The notes below the pieces were generated by a model, which was given only the letters and a program-made list of their open reading frames with translations, had not been told where the DNA came from and searched no databases. This document shows, in pieces, positions 10,761-22,614 of a stretch of 64,000 bases of DNA; within the stretch, counting starts at the first letter, position 1, and the number at the start of each line of letters is the position of its first letter. Source of the stretch: Ascaphus truei (taxonomy: Eukaryota; Chordata; Amphibia; Anura; Ascaphidae); assembly GCA_036426205.1 (NCBI GenBank), contig CM071586.1, positions 8,591,114 to 8,655,113 on the forward strand, given 5' to 3'. A program made the translations under genes and the position numbers.

Positions 10761-11522
10761 AGAAAAAAACCACAGAAATAGAAGTTGATCAACTTAAGAA
10801 TTCTATTAAATCAGATATATGCGTATTGTTAATATATAATAGGTACATCTAAAGGGATGATGTTGTGGGTGCAATACTGTGATTGATTGATAATTCAGTG
10901 AATACAAACATGGATGACCACAGAGAGGAGCCCTCCAAAAGAAAACAACTTGAATGGACACCGCAATTGTTCAAATATAACGTTCAATAGAACCTCTTAA
11001 AACCTGAAATCACACTAATTTAAAATGTGGTAAGGTGGATATAATCTCCACATTACATTAGAGAGAGGATTCTTATTGGAGAGACTGTCCACAATTATTA
11101 TGCTTAATGGTCAGTTTTATCTGATAGTCTCATCCTAGTAATATCCGCATAGCAGGGAGTGTTGAAATAATTAGGGGTCGAAGTGGTTGGCGATATCACA
11201 AATGGTCAGGTAATATATTACCACTTCAATAGTGGGTGAAGAACTGTCGATGCAAGTCTGATCAAACAAGTGTAACTCAATGCTGATCCATCCCTAGAGA
11301 TGACTAGGTGTATGATGTTATTATGTAGATATTTCAAGTGCACAGAAGCTAGCAGCGAATTGTTAAAGGCCACAGCCCACTTCAGATGGATCTGAGTTAA
11401 TGTGAAGCTCCACTATTGGGTCGCTGTGAGTAATATTAGGAATATTTATAGAGCAAGTTGCACAAAGTATAATTGGTTACTGATAAAAGAGAAATAATAT
11501 AAGACCATAATTGGTAGCCCAG
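10761..11522. other. unclassified non-coding sequence
   Basis: No gene or recognised repeat; AT-rich. Confidence 0.35.
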
Positions 11523-11700
11523 GTACTTTTGTTTTATTTATTAAAATGTTTTACCAGGAAGTAATACATTGAGTTACCTCTCGTTTTCAAGTATGTCCTG
11601 GGCACAGAGTTATGATAACAATACATGGTTACATTAAATGAACAGGGTTATACAGTCAATTCACAGACCTTTCATGGACAGATTGAGTTGGAAAATTGGG
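11523..11700 (-). mobile_element. LINE-type 3' end fragment (same family as 27735-27856)
   Basis: Minus-sense text matches 27735-27856: CTCTGTGCCCAGGACATACTTG, AACGAGAGGTAACTC and TGTATTACTTCCTGGTAAAA, ending in an ATAAATAAA tail. The A/T-rich terminal repeat and shared 3' end in two unrelated positions point to a 5'-truncated LINE (L2-like by appearance). Confidence 0.5.
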
Positions 11701-12589
11701 TAAAGGGGATAAAGGGCTGGTGAGTTTCAGATTGAAATAGAGAAGCTTTAACATTACCGAACATCAGCAAACGGCTCACGCCCTTTAGCAGCCCTTTGGC
11801 TGTGCCAAAGGCTGTCCGCCTTTTGTGGTGTTGCAGATGTACACTGAAGGGGTTCAGATTGAATACAGCTGTGGATTCAAAGTCCTTTGTCTTCCTGGCT
11901 CATTAACATTCCAGTGGGTGGAGATGACGTTCCACATAGTACACGCATGTTAACCCTTAGCATGCTGGTCCTGTGCAGAGGGGAGCAGCTCTGGGTAACC
12001 CCATCAAGCATCCGCCTTTGGGGCGACGTAGACGTGCACTGAAAAAGTTCAGGTACTACTGTAGTGTCGGCGGCTCAGTATGTAGTTAATTAATGAGCCT
12101 GATCTATCAGAGGTAAGGTCCTGCAGTGACAAAAAGCTGAGTACCTGAGTAAAACAGATACCTTCTCTTGGCGTGCACTGTTAAGCACTTGGCTGACCAA
12201 TAACCCTTCTAGCTATTCCCTGCAGTGTGTAACTAAAAACATATTCCCCTACATAAAAAGCTAAAACAGACCCATCTGCTGGATAATGCATATAGTCATG
12301 AGAAACATCCCAACGTATGTTTCATTTCTGCTACGGAACTTCTCCTAGGGCAAAAAGTGCATGTTTGCCCGCAGTGATTTAAATAGTCAAGGGTTGCCCT
12401 GGTAACCAGGGTCTACTGGCGCCCTCATATGGTGCTAATAGAAATTGCATGTGAGCAGACTGCACTTCTACACATAGGATAAATCAGTGCAAATCACAGT
12501 AATCATCGTGATCTACATATAATAATTAGTTATGACTGCCTTCAATAATTTTAGAATAATAAAAATGTTGGGTGCTTACATTGATAGTA
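11701..12589. other. non-coding repeat-like region with internal duplication
   Basis: Two related blocks lie at about 11812-11858 and 12009-12052 (TCCGCCTTT...TACACTGAA/GTGCACTGAA...GTTCAG). An X-box-like palindrome GTTGCC-CT-GGTAAC is at 12393-12406. No coding potential. Confidence 0.4.
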
Positions 12590-13540
12590 TTTCAGAAAAT
12601 TCTACCTTGGAGGTCCTTGCCTTAAGCTTACGGCCTAGATCCCTGAAATAATTTTTTAGGACCCACCATCTTTCTCTAACTTTTGTTATTGGTGTTAACG
12701 TGTACCAAGATCGCTGGGTCAGTCCCAACCCCTCCCAACAGTCTGTTTACCCTATCTGCAATGTGCCGAACTTGAGTCCCCGGGAGACAGGTTAATCTGT
12801 TGCCATGACCCTAACAGTTTTCTATCTATTTTCCTAATAATGGAGTCCCCTACAACAACAATATTTCTTGGTCTCTGTGTATCCCGAGTCCCCTCTGTGC
12901 TCGAGGAACTATTCCCCTGGCTGCTACAGGAATCGGTCTCCCCAAGCGTTGCCATTCCTGCCAATACTTCACTCAATATGGCAAATCTATTGGGATGGGT
13001 CAGTCTCTTCCCCGTCTAACTGTTACCTGTTCCTCACTCACGACTCCATCATCTGCACCACTCGTCCCAGCCAAGGCCTGCTCCGTGAGCACTTAACTCC
13101 CTTCAAGATTGTCAATGTCCCTCAATATTGCAAGTTTCCTCTTCAGCAATCTGAGAATCTAAAGAGACCACCTGCTCACACTTCTCACAGCGGTATGCTC
13201 CCTGGAACAGCTGCTCCAAGTGCACATACATGCACTTATTTTAATTAGGGATACACACACCAACCAGGTGTGTTAAGTTAGCAATCAACTAACCACACCC
13301 ACTGCAGGCTCAATCAGGCAGGAGAGAGAGAAAAAAAAGTTTGCTACAGACTTTCAATTCCCACACCATTTAAAAATAAATTAACCCACTGTACACTCCC
13401 CAAGTTCAGCCACCCCTGCGAGTATACACAGCACAGTACTTCCCTTCTGGTTCTAACTCCACCTTTTTAGTATAAACAGCACTTGAAATCAAACAGTAAT
13501 TCAGTCACACAGATCAGGACACGCAAGCTCCAATATGTTT
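12590..13540 (-). pseudogene. CR1 LINE 5' part (ORF1)
   Basis: Minus strand 12752-12976 encodes DTQRPRNIVVVGDSIIRKID, the GDS block of the esterase-like domain in CR1 ORF1, followed in a shifted frame by residues from CLPG and HIADRVN-type text. Upstream (13150-13210) another frame gives a Cys-x2-Cys block typical of the ORF1 N-terminal zinc motif. Several frameshifts and stops break it. The part from 13250 to about 13540 looks like CR1 5' UTR. ORF1 proteins bind the LINE RNA; this one is a relic, without its ORF2 next to it. Confidence 0.65.
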
Positions 13541-13964
13541 CGAATATATTATGCAACATTGTATCTTGCTTGCTATTTTCCCCATTACGTGCAACAACAC
13601 AATGCTATTGTTAACATTTATTGTGATAGTTTGTAATAAAATCAAGCGGGTTCTTTATTTTATTTCTTTTTTTATAAGTATTAAGTTACATTTTATTTAG
13701 TAATTATGAGATTGCCATTTGAGTGCACGGCAGAGGGTGGGAGTTATCCTCTTATTTCCAGTATAGCTGATCTTAAACGTCAACACAGGTTATCTCTCTG
13801 GAATTGTAGGTTTACTTTTTATAGTTGCCCAGTTATCTGTATGTTTTGCATGTTTTTTGAGGAGTTTCGTTATAGGGGAGCTTATAGAATGGGTCCCATA
13901 ATGTTTTCATTACGTTTGGGCTGTAAATAACTTTTTACTCACCATGTATTACTCTTTTTAACAG
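13541..13964 (+). other. intron end before the zinc-finger exon
   Basis: AT-rich sequence ending in a polypyrimidine stretch and acceptor (TACTCTTTTTAACAG, AG at 13963-13964). The reading frame of the following exon opens immediately after it. Confidence 0.55.
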
Positions 13965-14980
13965 ATTGTGAGACCAGAATTGAAGTCAAAGAAGAATTTC
14001 GCAATGTTCACCCTTCTAAAGAATGGTTAACCAAAGAGAAGGTTCCTAAAAAACTTAAATTAAACAAGATGAAAAATGCTCCAAAAAAATCGTTGGAGAA
14101 ATTATCATATGACAGACAAAGCCTCAGCCATGAGAATTATTCAAGTAGTCGTATAGAAGCACAATGCTTATCTGATCTTAATGATATTGATGAGAAAGCA
14201 GACACTACACAAAAACACATCAAGGAAGAAGAAAAAAAGTCCATTAAGCTAGAAAGCGTTGTTAAAAAACCTGTGGATGTAGCCCAGCAGAAAGATGACG
14301 TAGATCAGAAAGATTATGTGTGCTCTAAAAGTGGGAAAATTATTGCTTCCAGCTCGCATTTTGTTATCCGTCAGAAAACACACACAGAAGAAAGGGCACA
14401 CGTGTGTGGCGAATGTGGGAAAAGCTTTACTCGTAGCTTGCATCTCACTATACATCAGAGGACCCACACTGGAGAGAGACCTTATGAGTGCAATGAGTGT
14501 GGCAAAAGCTTCACTTCCAGCTCACATCTCGTGAGCCACCAGAAGACCCACACAGGAGAGCGACCGTTTGTATGCACCGATTGTGGAAAAAGTTATACTC
14601 GCCGGTCAAACCTGGTTAGTCACCAGAGGACCCACACGGGAGAGAGGCCGTATGTTTGCAGTGAGTGTGGGAAAAGCTTTACTCACAGGTCACATTATGT
14701 TGATCACCAGAAAATACACACAGGAGAAGGGACGCACGTCTGCAGTGATTGCGGTAAAAGCTTTACTCGGAGCCTACATCTCGCTATACACCAGAGGAGC
14801 CACACGGGGGAGAGACCTTATGCATGTAGTGAATGTGGCAAAAGCTTTGTCTGTAGCTCCCATCTTGTCAGCCACCAGCTAATCCACACCGGAGAGAAGC
14901 CGTATGCATGCCCTGAATGTGGGAAAAGGTTTACTTACAGGTCAAATCTAGTTAATCACCAAAAAACCCACACAGAATAG
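13965..14980 (+). CDS. C2H2 zinc-finger protein, last coding exon
   Basis: One frame is open from the acceptor at 13964 to TAG at 14978-14980; an internal ATG at 14069 is unlikely to be the real start because the same frame extends upstream to the acceptor (CETRIEVKEEF...). The N-terminal 110 or so residues are charged linker rich in Lys and Glu. A degenerate finger (YVCSKSGK, second Cys lost) comes next, then seven canonical fingers from HVCGECGKSF to YACPECGKRF, each C-x2-C-x12-H-x3-H joined by HTGERP/HTGEKP linkers. Such proteins bind DNA in the nucleus, usually as transcriptional repressors. The exon encoding an effector domain is not identified. The protein ends inside the last linker, and a decayed eighth finger follows the stop. 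Intact over 1 kb in a region of dead repeats, so probably functional or recently so. Confidence 0.8.
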
Positions 14981-15062
14981 AAGCCATATTGTAAGCAGTG
15001 GGTGTGGGAAAAGCTTTTCTGATATATCAGTACCTAGTAGACACAATACACACCTGAGGGGA
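14981..15062 (+). pseudogene. decayed finger after the stop codon
   Basis: Directly after TAG, with one frameshift, the text reads KPYCK...CGKSFSDISV...RHNTHL, a further finger that is no longer translated. It suggests the array was once longer and was cut by the TAG at 14978. Confidence 0.55.
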
Positions 15063-15825
15063 CGTCCCCATGCAAGGCTGTAAAAATACATTTGCTTAGT
15101 CTCCATTGGCAAGTGCATTTTTAGCTCTGTTAATGGACATCTCAACCTTATCCATCATCTCCCACTCCCCCTGCCAGCAGTGTCTGCAGCCGTCACCTGA
15201 GAAGCAAAACTCTCCCTTTCTTCTGAACAAGGTGAAACAAAATACAGAAGTTAGTGAGGAAGAGAAGCATGTCTCAGTAACAGCCAGCTCTAGACAATGC
15301 AACTTCATAGGGGGAAGTATCCCCAAAATATCAAGAATTGCTAAATCGAGAGAAGGTCGGTGAGCTGCAGGAGGGAGAGAGCAGCAAATCTGATGCTAAA
15401 TGGAAAGGAATAAAGAGAGGGCGGTGTCTGGTGAAGAGAGAAGAGGTTGTCCTGCCATTGGGGACGCAGATTGGAAACATTTACTGAGGAAGTGTGGGAA
15501 TAGTGTGCAGGGGAAAAGTTAAACATAAGGGTGTGGGGCAAAGTGGGGAGAGGTGGAGAAAAGCTGTGGTATGCATAGGAAGAAGTAAGGAATAGAAATA
15601 TGATACAGTATGCATGGGTAGAGGTGAATAGGATTATTGATTGGAGGGGATAGATAGAGCATGTTGTTTGACTGGTGCAGGGAAGCAACTAAAGACTGCA
15701 AAATAGGAGAACTTGTATGTATAGTAGTATTTTATTAAAGTTGTAAGTTCATCCAAGATTTTATTTTGCCCACCTTGTATAAATTCTGTCTGGATAGTGC
15801 AGTCAGAGTATTATTCCAGCTCTGG
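15063..15825. other. 3' flank of the zinc-finger exon
   Basis: No gene recognised. Purine-rich, with short frames on both strands lacking motifs. May contain 3' UTR. Confidence 0.35.
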
Positions 15826-15985
15826 CCCTATGCATGTACTTAATGTGGCAAGAACAATACTCTAAGATCAGACCTTATTATGCACCGGAAAAGACAGCAT
15901 GTAGTAACAGAAGGTGCATTTTAACAGATATGTGCAAAAATGTTCTGAATGCAGGAAAATGTTTTCTGCTTTATATTTATTCTAC
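15826..15985 (+). pseudogene. remnant of two more C2H2 fingers
   Basis: At 15826-15900 the frame gives PYACT, a stop, CGKNNTLRSDLIMHRKRQH, which is a finger with C-x2-C and H-x4-H spacing interrupted by one stop. About 35 bp later KCSECRKMFSAL starts a second finger without its histidines. It shows an older, longer array or a dead neighbouring paralogue. Confidence 0.6.
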
Positions 15986-16760
15986 TCTTTTTGACAGGTC
16001 AAGGAAAACATGCAAGACATGAATAGGGCAGAATATTTTGACATAACTGACATTACTCACTAGAAAAGTTATGAGGTGGGGAGTCAAAAGGAGACTTCTC
16101 CAATCACTCTACTAGAAATCCATGCTTTTCTGTTTTTATATTTCTTGACAAAGCACATGCACAGGGATCCCCCTGGTTATTCTCATTGTCAGAGGAGATT
16201 TAAGTCTCAATTCTTGTTTACTAGTCTTTGTTTTTTTTCGTACTTTTAATGTTTTTTTGTACTAATAAAAAAATTGTCTTTTTTTCCTTACGTGCTTTAT
16301 TTTACGTCTTTATCTGACCTCTCGCCCTTTAGTATCTCCTGTTCATGATCAATTTTAAACATGATAGAACCTGAGTGTACAATACATACCATAGTAACAG
16401 TAGATTCGATTGAAAAAAGTATTTTGTCAATAGTGTTCAACTTTTGTTAAATTGTAATTAGTTATGATACAAATGTATAGTTCTGTTGATCCAGTGGACA
16501 CAACAAAAAAAAGTGAAATGTGCTACAGTAATTAGGTCTCATAGGATTTGTCCCTGGCTCAATGTTCTCATCATGTTTTATTTGGCATATCTGTGTTTAC
16601 CTTTCCTTTTTCTAACACCTATTCCTAAAGAGATCTACTTTATCGGTCATTACAGTCTCTCTAGGTAGTACATTCCTCAGATGTTTAAAGCAGTCCAAGC
16701 TGCTGTTTTCTTTTTCTTCTCTCCATTTAATATATGCATTTATTAATGCCATACAATAAG
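15986..16760. other. AT-rich intergenic stretch
   Basis: No gene or repeat family recognised. Confidence 0.35.
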
Positions 16761-17190
16761 TAATTAGCTAAGTTGCCGATCGATCCGTTCTCCTGTGATC
16801 GATCAGCGAAGATTCGGCTCGGGGGTTCACTAAATGGCTGTCAGTGCAGCAGAAGAGGACCAAAGATGCAAAGTTCTGTGGGGAAGATCATGTGCCCAGG
16901 CAGTCACTAGATACAATTTGTGCACAGCTAGAGCGAGGGCAAGGCTCAAAAAGGGGTGTGCCAGAGCCTGTTTCAGAAGAGGAAGGGGATGTGACTTTGT
17001 AAAAGGTTGCAATAGAAACAAAAAATGCTGGTTACATTATAATACATTAAAAGTTTCATTCAGAGTTGTTTTTTTGTTTGTTTTTTGTAAATGCTACAGG
17101 TATTTTCTCATAGTACAGAACTGATTAACTTAAAAAAATAAATTTAAAAAAACTAGGATATTGCTTGGACTTCAGCTTTAAAAGGCCAAA
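16761..17190 (+). repeat. dispersed repeat family R, copy 1
   Basis: Shares with 24490-24740 the run GTGTGCCAGAG-CTGTTTCAGAAG, GAGGAAGGGGATGTGA, GGTTGC-ATAGAAACAAAAA, TATTTTCTCATAGTACAGAA and GGATATTGCTTGG. The stretch at 16785-16812 has a near-palindrome around GATCGATC. Non-coding; probably a DNA transposon derivative. Confidence 0.6.
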
Positions 17191-17554
17191 CAGATCTTCA
17201 ATTAATTAGTATTGACAACCCCATTTCTTAGTATTCCCCAACCTGGAGGAGACTTGGAACTCAAAAGGGTTTTGGGTGGGGCGGGGGGGAAGAGGGGTGA
17301 GTGAGGGTGTGATAGAGACGTCTGTACTAGGTGAATGTGTAAGATGAATACGGGCAGAGTGATTAAAAAAAAATCTTTTTAAAAAAAATAGGCGTGATCT
17401 GACAAAGTGCTAAAAAGCAAGAAGGCGGTTTCTTAACACCAATATCCAGTTGCGACCTGAGATTTGGAAGCTCTATACACTAATTTCATCTGGTCTGATA
17501 AAACAAAATATCTTCCCAACGCCTAGTTTTTTGCATGTACATTATACTGTAAAT
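17191..17554. other. unclassified non-coding sequence
   Basis: G-rich run near 17278-17300 and A-runs near 17365-17390; nothing else seen. Confidence 0.35.
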
Positions 17555-17805
17555 ATATGCCGTGTTGACGCGGCAGCGTTTTGAGGAGACCATACATTTT
17601 GTCTTCTCCGGCGGCTGCCACGTGACATCAGCTTCACGGGAGCTGGTTCAGCCAATGAGGGCGAACCAGCTTCGTGACGCCCACGCATCGCCGCCAACAC
17701 TATGAGCAAGGATTGCTTCTGCTATAACCGCGCAGCAATGTAAGACATTGCACTCTCTCAGGCAAGCAAAGGGTATGAGCTTAGCCTAATATGTCTCATT
17801 TAACT
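17555..17805. repeat. GC-rich dispersed repeat with hairpin, related to 2455-2800
   Basis: AGCTGGTTC at 17641-17649 and GAACCAGCT at 17663-17671 form a 9-bp hairpin stem around AGCCAATGAGGGC, which includes a CCAAT sequence. The related block at 2655-2690 has a partly decayed stem. Confidence 0.45.
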
Positions 17806-18364
17806 TCAAGCATGCACCACTTTTGAACTCCATAAATGCATCAAAAGTCGTCAAAAAAGAAATGCAAGTAGGTGCAAAAAATAAATGCAAGTAGATGCAA
17901 ACAATTCCTAATGCATTCAGATGTAAAAACATGACACCACTCAAAAATTAATAGAACATGAGAATAGGAAAAATGACATACCAACATATTCTGCTAATAA
18001 TTTTAGGTGACATAGATTTTGACACAATGCACGTTTTTTTTCTTTCTCAAAACGATTCTTTACACATGGCCCCCAAAGTCTTCTGGGCAAAGAAACATTC
18101 TTTATTGCACTGTAGTTAAAAGATAAAAGGATCAAAATGTGGCAAAAATAGCCAAACTAGTATAGTAAAACATAATCGAATGAAGTTCATAAATACAATG
18201 GTTAAAGAAGTCTAATAAGATCATAATATTGGGGTGTGCGGTGCGTCAAAAGGATTTCTCACAAGCCTTTATCAGCACATCCATGAATACGTCAAGGCAG
18301 AAGTGGTAGGAGCCAACATACAGTAGTAGTGGAGCAGCTCCCACATCATCTAAGACTGGGGGGC
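17806..18364 (-). repeat. repeat region with strongly decayed hammerhead-like relic
   Basis: Minus strand 18243-18275 reads CTGATAAAGGCTTGTGAG then AAATCC: CTGANGA with G8 changed to A and GAAA kept. The downstream minus sequence AT-rich tail resembles other units. The relation is tentative. Confidence 0.25.
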
Positions 18365-18610
18365 GCAAGATTTTCTGGGGGGGTGCGGCGCTTACAGAGG
18401 CACCGCATTCTTCCCCAAAGCATTTAACTTAAATGCCGGGGATTGCGAACGAGGCCTCTAAGTACCCCTTACCTTGTCTCTGGCGGCTTCTGGCGACGTA
18501 TCACCTTGACAGCCACGGGGTCACATGATGTCGTGTTGCCATGGCAGCGTGACGTCACATGACGTGACCTCAGAATGCTGGAGACAAGGTAAGGAGGAGG
18601 GGCGTGAGCA
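18365..18610. repeat. foldback repeat with central X-box-like palindrome and CRE
   Basis: Arms CCTTACCTTGTCTC (18468-18481) and GAGACAAGGTAAGG are inverted repeats. The centre holds GTTGCCATGGCAGC (18535-18548) directly before TGACGTCA (18550-18557). Left part shared with 9869-10040. Confidence 0.55.
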
Positions 18611-18813
18611 CATACACAGGTATGTATGTACTTCCATTATAAGAAATAACATCACTTACTTATTCAGGAGGTCATTCAATTGAGGGAGTGAAAATTGTAT
18701 GGTGAGAGAGGCTCTTGGCGGGTGGAAGGCCGTGGCAGTTTTTTGGTAAAGGGGAGGGGTGCATAATGCACATGATGGTTTGTTAATATTATTGCATAAA
18801 AACCTCACACAGG

Positions 18814-18930
18814 AATTATCCTTGAGGGACAGGCCATAATGACGGACGGTTCAAGGGCCTCTGCTTCAGGCCGGGCCTTCAATTCCTCCACCTTGGGCAT
18901 TCATTAATGTCCTGTCCCTCAAGGATAATT
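18814..18930. mobile_element. 117-bp mini-element with perfect 20-bp terminal inverted repeats
   Basis: AATTATCCTTGAGGGACAGG at 18814-18833 and its exact reverse complement at 18911-18930. The interior is partly palindromic (CCATAATG and CATTCATTAATG sides). No target duplication is obvious. Superfamily not recognised. Confidence 0.6.
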
Positions 18931-19354
18931 ACTTTTATAAATTGTACATGAAGGGAAAAACATTTTTTGATAGGGGAGTGAGACACACGGGAAGGCCCGG
19001 GGCCTCTATCCAGGGCTCCAAGTTGTTGTGCAAGGTGTGAGGAAGATGGTGTGGAAAATTTCCTGAAGGCAAAGCCTACTTGATCAGCATGGTGGACCCA
19101 GCCAATCTCAGAAGTTGCTTCCGACTCCCTGCAGGAACCAACTTCTGGGGTCGGCTGGGCTCCCCCTTTACTGCCTGACCAGGACAGTTGGCCTAGTGCT
19201 CCCCCGATAACAGCCCTGCACATAGGAAGTACAAGCCAAATTAGAATATATATGTATAAGAAATCATTAAACGTGCAGCTTTTTATGCAGCATGATATTA
19301 GTAATAAAAAAGGGTTCATAATGGTAATTGTGACAAGGTGAATTTCAATATGCT

Positions 19355-19705
19355 TGGGAGACTCAGGGCCGTTCTATACAGCATGCGGCCGCGTGTGCCT
19401 ATGCAAAAGCGCGTGCACGTGCCGCATGCTGTCCGTGTATATACTGTGTTTGTGTATATGTATGTGTGTATGTGTATGTATATGGGTGTGCGTGTGTGTT
19501 TATGTGTAATTTATAAAAAAAAAACCATTAATAAAAATTTTATTTTTACCAAACTTGTGTAGACACACAAATACATACACACACACATACACACACACAT
19601 ATATACATTGAGCGCAGGCAGCAGCGCGAAAAGATGAATTTCTTCATCTTCGCCGCTGTCTGTCGGCTCCCCTCTCCCTGCCGTGCGCCCTTCTATACAA
19701 AGGCT
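19355..19705. mobile_element. foldback/TIR repeat with TG and CA runs
   Basis: Left GGGCCGTTCTATACAGCATG (from 19367) and right GCCCTTCTATACAAAG are imperfect inverted ends. Inside, TG-rich 19437-19505 mirrors CA-rich 19563-19606, separated by an AT-rich spacer, giving a long potential hairpin. hAT-like by appearance only. Confidence 0.45.
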
Positions 19706-20029
19706 GACTGACAGCCAACTAAAACTCCACGTGCCTTATGTATCGGTCTGCAGTCCAGCAGTGACCGGATTAATCACAGCTTTGAAAAGGCTGGGTTAAT
19801 TAACTAGGTCCCAGCTGCCTCGTTAAGGGGTTTGGAAAAACCCAGACTCTTCACTTGTTCCTGGTTCCTTCCTGAATCAGTAAGCATGTCCTGAAACTCT
19901 GGAGAGAGAACAGCTTGCCAAAAGGTCTGTTAAATTGGGACACTGATCCTTGCTAAACTGTATGTTTCTATGATGGACTTGAACTGGAAAAAAGGGCAAA
20001 ACCCTGCTCAGGATCCTGATCTTTACATT

Positions 20030-21733
20030 GTTTATATATGCTGAAGACAAGCTGTGTTACTTTACGTTCCATGTTATAAGGCTGTTTATATATGCTGAAG
20101 ACAAGCTGTGTTACTTTACGTTCCATGTTATAAGGCTGTTTATATATGCTGGAAGACAAGCTGTGTTACTTTACGTTCCATGTTATAAGGCTGTTTATAT
20201 ATGCTGAAGACAAGCTGTGTTACTTTACGTTCCATGTTATAAGGCTGTTTATATATGCTGAAGACAAGCTGTGTTACTTTACGTTCCATGTTTATAAGGG
20301 AGACTGTGTAAAATATGCTGAAGACAAGCTGTGTTACTTTACGTTCCATGTTATAAGGCTGTTTATATATGCTGAAGACAAGCTGTGTTACTTTACGTTC
20401 CATGTTATAAGGCTGTTTATATATGCTGAAGACAAGCTGTTAGTTTACTCTTTACGTCGTCCATGTATAAGGCTGTTATATATGCTGGTAAGACAAGCTG
20501 TGTTACTTTACGTTCCATGTTTAAGGCTGTTTATATATGCTGAAGACAAGCTGTGTTACTTTACGTTTCCATGTGATATAAGGCTGTTTATATATGCTGA
20601 AGACAAGCTGTTTTACTTACGTTCCATGTTATTAAGGCTGTTTATATATGCTGAAGACAAGCTGTGTTACTTTTAGTTCCATGTTATAAGGCTGTTGATA
20701 ATATTGGCTGAAGGACAAGCTGTGTTACTTTACGTTCCATGTGTAAGGCTGTTTATACTGACTGAAGACAGCTGTGTTACTTTACGTTCCATGTTATAAG
20801 GCGTGTTTATATATGCTGAAGACAAGCTGTGTACTTTACGTTCATGTTATAGGTGTTGTTTATATATGCTGAAGACAAGCTGTGTTACTTCGTTCCTGTT
20901 GGTTAAGGGCTGTTTATATATGCTGAAGACAAGCTGTGTTACTTTACGTTCCATGTTATAAGGCTGTTTATATATGCTGAAGACAAGCTGTGTTACTTTA
21001 CGTTCCATTTATAGGCGTTTATATATGCTGAAGGACAAGTGTTAGTTTACGTCTGCCCGTTACGTCGATCCATGTTATAAGGCTGGTTTATATATATGCT
21101 GGAAGACAAGCTGTGTTACTTTACGTTCCATGTTTAAGGCTGTTTATTTATGCTGAAGACAAGCTGTGTTACTTTACGTTCCATGTGTTAAGGCTGTTTA
21201 TATATGCTGAAGACAAGCTGTTTTACTTTACGTTCCATGTTATTAAGGACTGTTTATATTCTGAAGACAAGCTGTGTTACTTTACGTTCCATGTTATAAG
21301 GCTGTTATAATATGGCTGAAGACAAGCTGTGTTACTTACGTTCCATGTGATAAGGCTGTTTATATATGCTGAAGACAACTGTGTTACTTTACGTTCCATG
21401 TTATAAGGCGTGTTTATATATGCTGAAGACAAGCTGTGTACTTTACGTTCATGTTATACAGGTGGTTTATATATGCTGAAGAACGCTGTGTTACTTCTTA
21501 ACGTTCCATGTGTATAAGGCTGTTTATATATGTGAAGACAAGCTGTGTTACTTTAGTTCCATGTTATAAGGTGTTTATATATGCTGAAGACAAGCTTTGT
21601 TACTTTACTTCCATGTTATAAGGCTGTTTATATATGCTGAAGACAAGCTGTGTTACTTTACGTTCCATGTTATAAGGCTGTTTATATATGCTGAAGACAA
21701 GCTGTGTTACTTTACGTTCCATGTTATAAGGCT
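20030..21733. repeat. 54-bp satellite array, about 31 copies
   Basis: Unit starts CTGTTTATATATGCTGAAGA and continues through AAGCTGTGTTACTTTACG and CCATGTTATAAGG. The first eight or so and last three copies are nearly identical; the middle copies carry scattered single-base indels. Because 54 is a multiple of three and the unit lacks stops in one frame on each strand, long spurious repeat proteins appear on both strands. AATAAA follows the last copy directly (21735). The array probably grew inside an LTR-like or other promoter-containing repeat. Confidence 0.95.
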
Positions 21734-22614
21734 GAATAAACAGGCCAACTCAGAACACCCGTGTCGTTGCGTGGTCCCTGCAACTCATATTAAGGGTTTT
21801 AGTGAATTTGTATGCGCGTTTCTTGAAGACCACAACAGCACTGAAAACCATTATGAAAATATTGTAATTACTATTTATACCAAGAGGCACCAAACTGGTT
21901 AACATAAATCATAAACACCCTACTATTAAAACACAAAAAGGCTCATGTCTGTATTTGCACATTTTATCTCTTTAATTTAACTATGACTAGCCGGCCACTT
22001 GTACTTCTTAGGGATTAATATAATGTATTTGTATTACCTGTTTTAGGTCAAATTGTCTTGTATTGCATATATGTATACATTTTATAAATCGACAAATTGG
22101 GCCGAACGCCAGTCTGAGATACGTGATAAAAATGTGCGTTACTTGTTTGCTGTTAACCCTATACGTCCAGGTATTGGAGTTTCGTCATTAGCATGTTAAT
22201 GAAAAATCTGGCATTAATACATTTCTGTTACATTTATGGCTACTGTAAAAACATTTTTAAAAAGCACATTATTTTATGCAATGACATGTCAATGAATTGC
22301 AAGGTAAAAATAAGGCTTTTTTTTTTTTTTTTTTACAATCAATCCAATTCGGTCAATTATCACAATTTAGTAAATCTAGGCCCATATGTTATTTTCTATT
22401 CCTATATCTCCTCACGCTTGCCCGTCTCTCTTTCCCGCTCCTCGCACTCCCCTCTCTCTCCCATTCCTCATGCTCCCCTGTTTCCCTCTCACCTCTTTGG
22501 CTACAGCCCCTTGGTTAATGTTTCACTCAGCCTCAAATGGCTAATAATGTCTTAGATTTTGCCATTTTACCAGCTTTCGGCCAAATATCTCTAGTCAGCG
22601 AAACATGGTGTGTG
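21734..22614. other. right flank of satellite
   Basis: Starts with AATAAACAGGCC. No gene recognised. A pyrimidine-rich stretch (C/T) spans about 22400-22500 and a T-run 22317-22335. Confidence 0.4.

Noticed and set aside
15096..15363. Coding exon 3' of the zinc-finger array
   Set aside because: Open on both strands with no known motif and no splice sites that fit; treated as flank or UTR.
20030..21733. CRISPR-like array or repeat protein gene
   Set aside because: Units are directly adjacent without spacers, the context is a vertebrate genome, and the open frames exist on both strands only because the unit length is a multiple of three.
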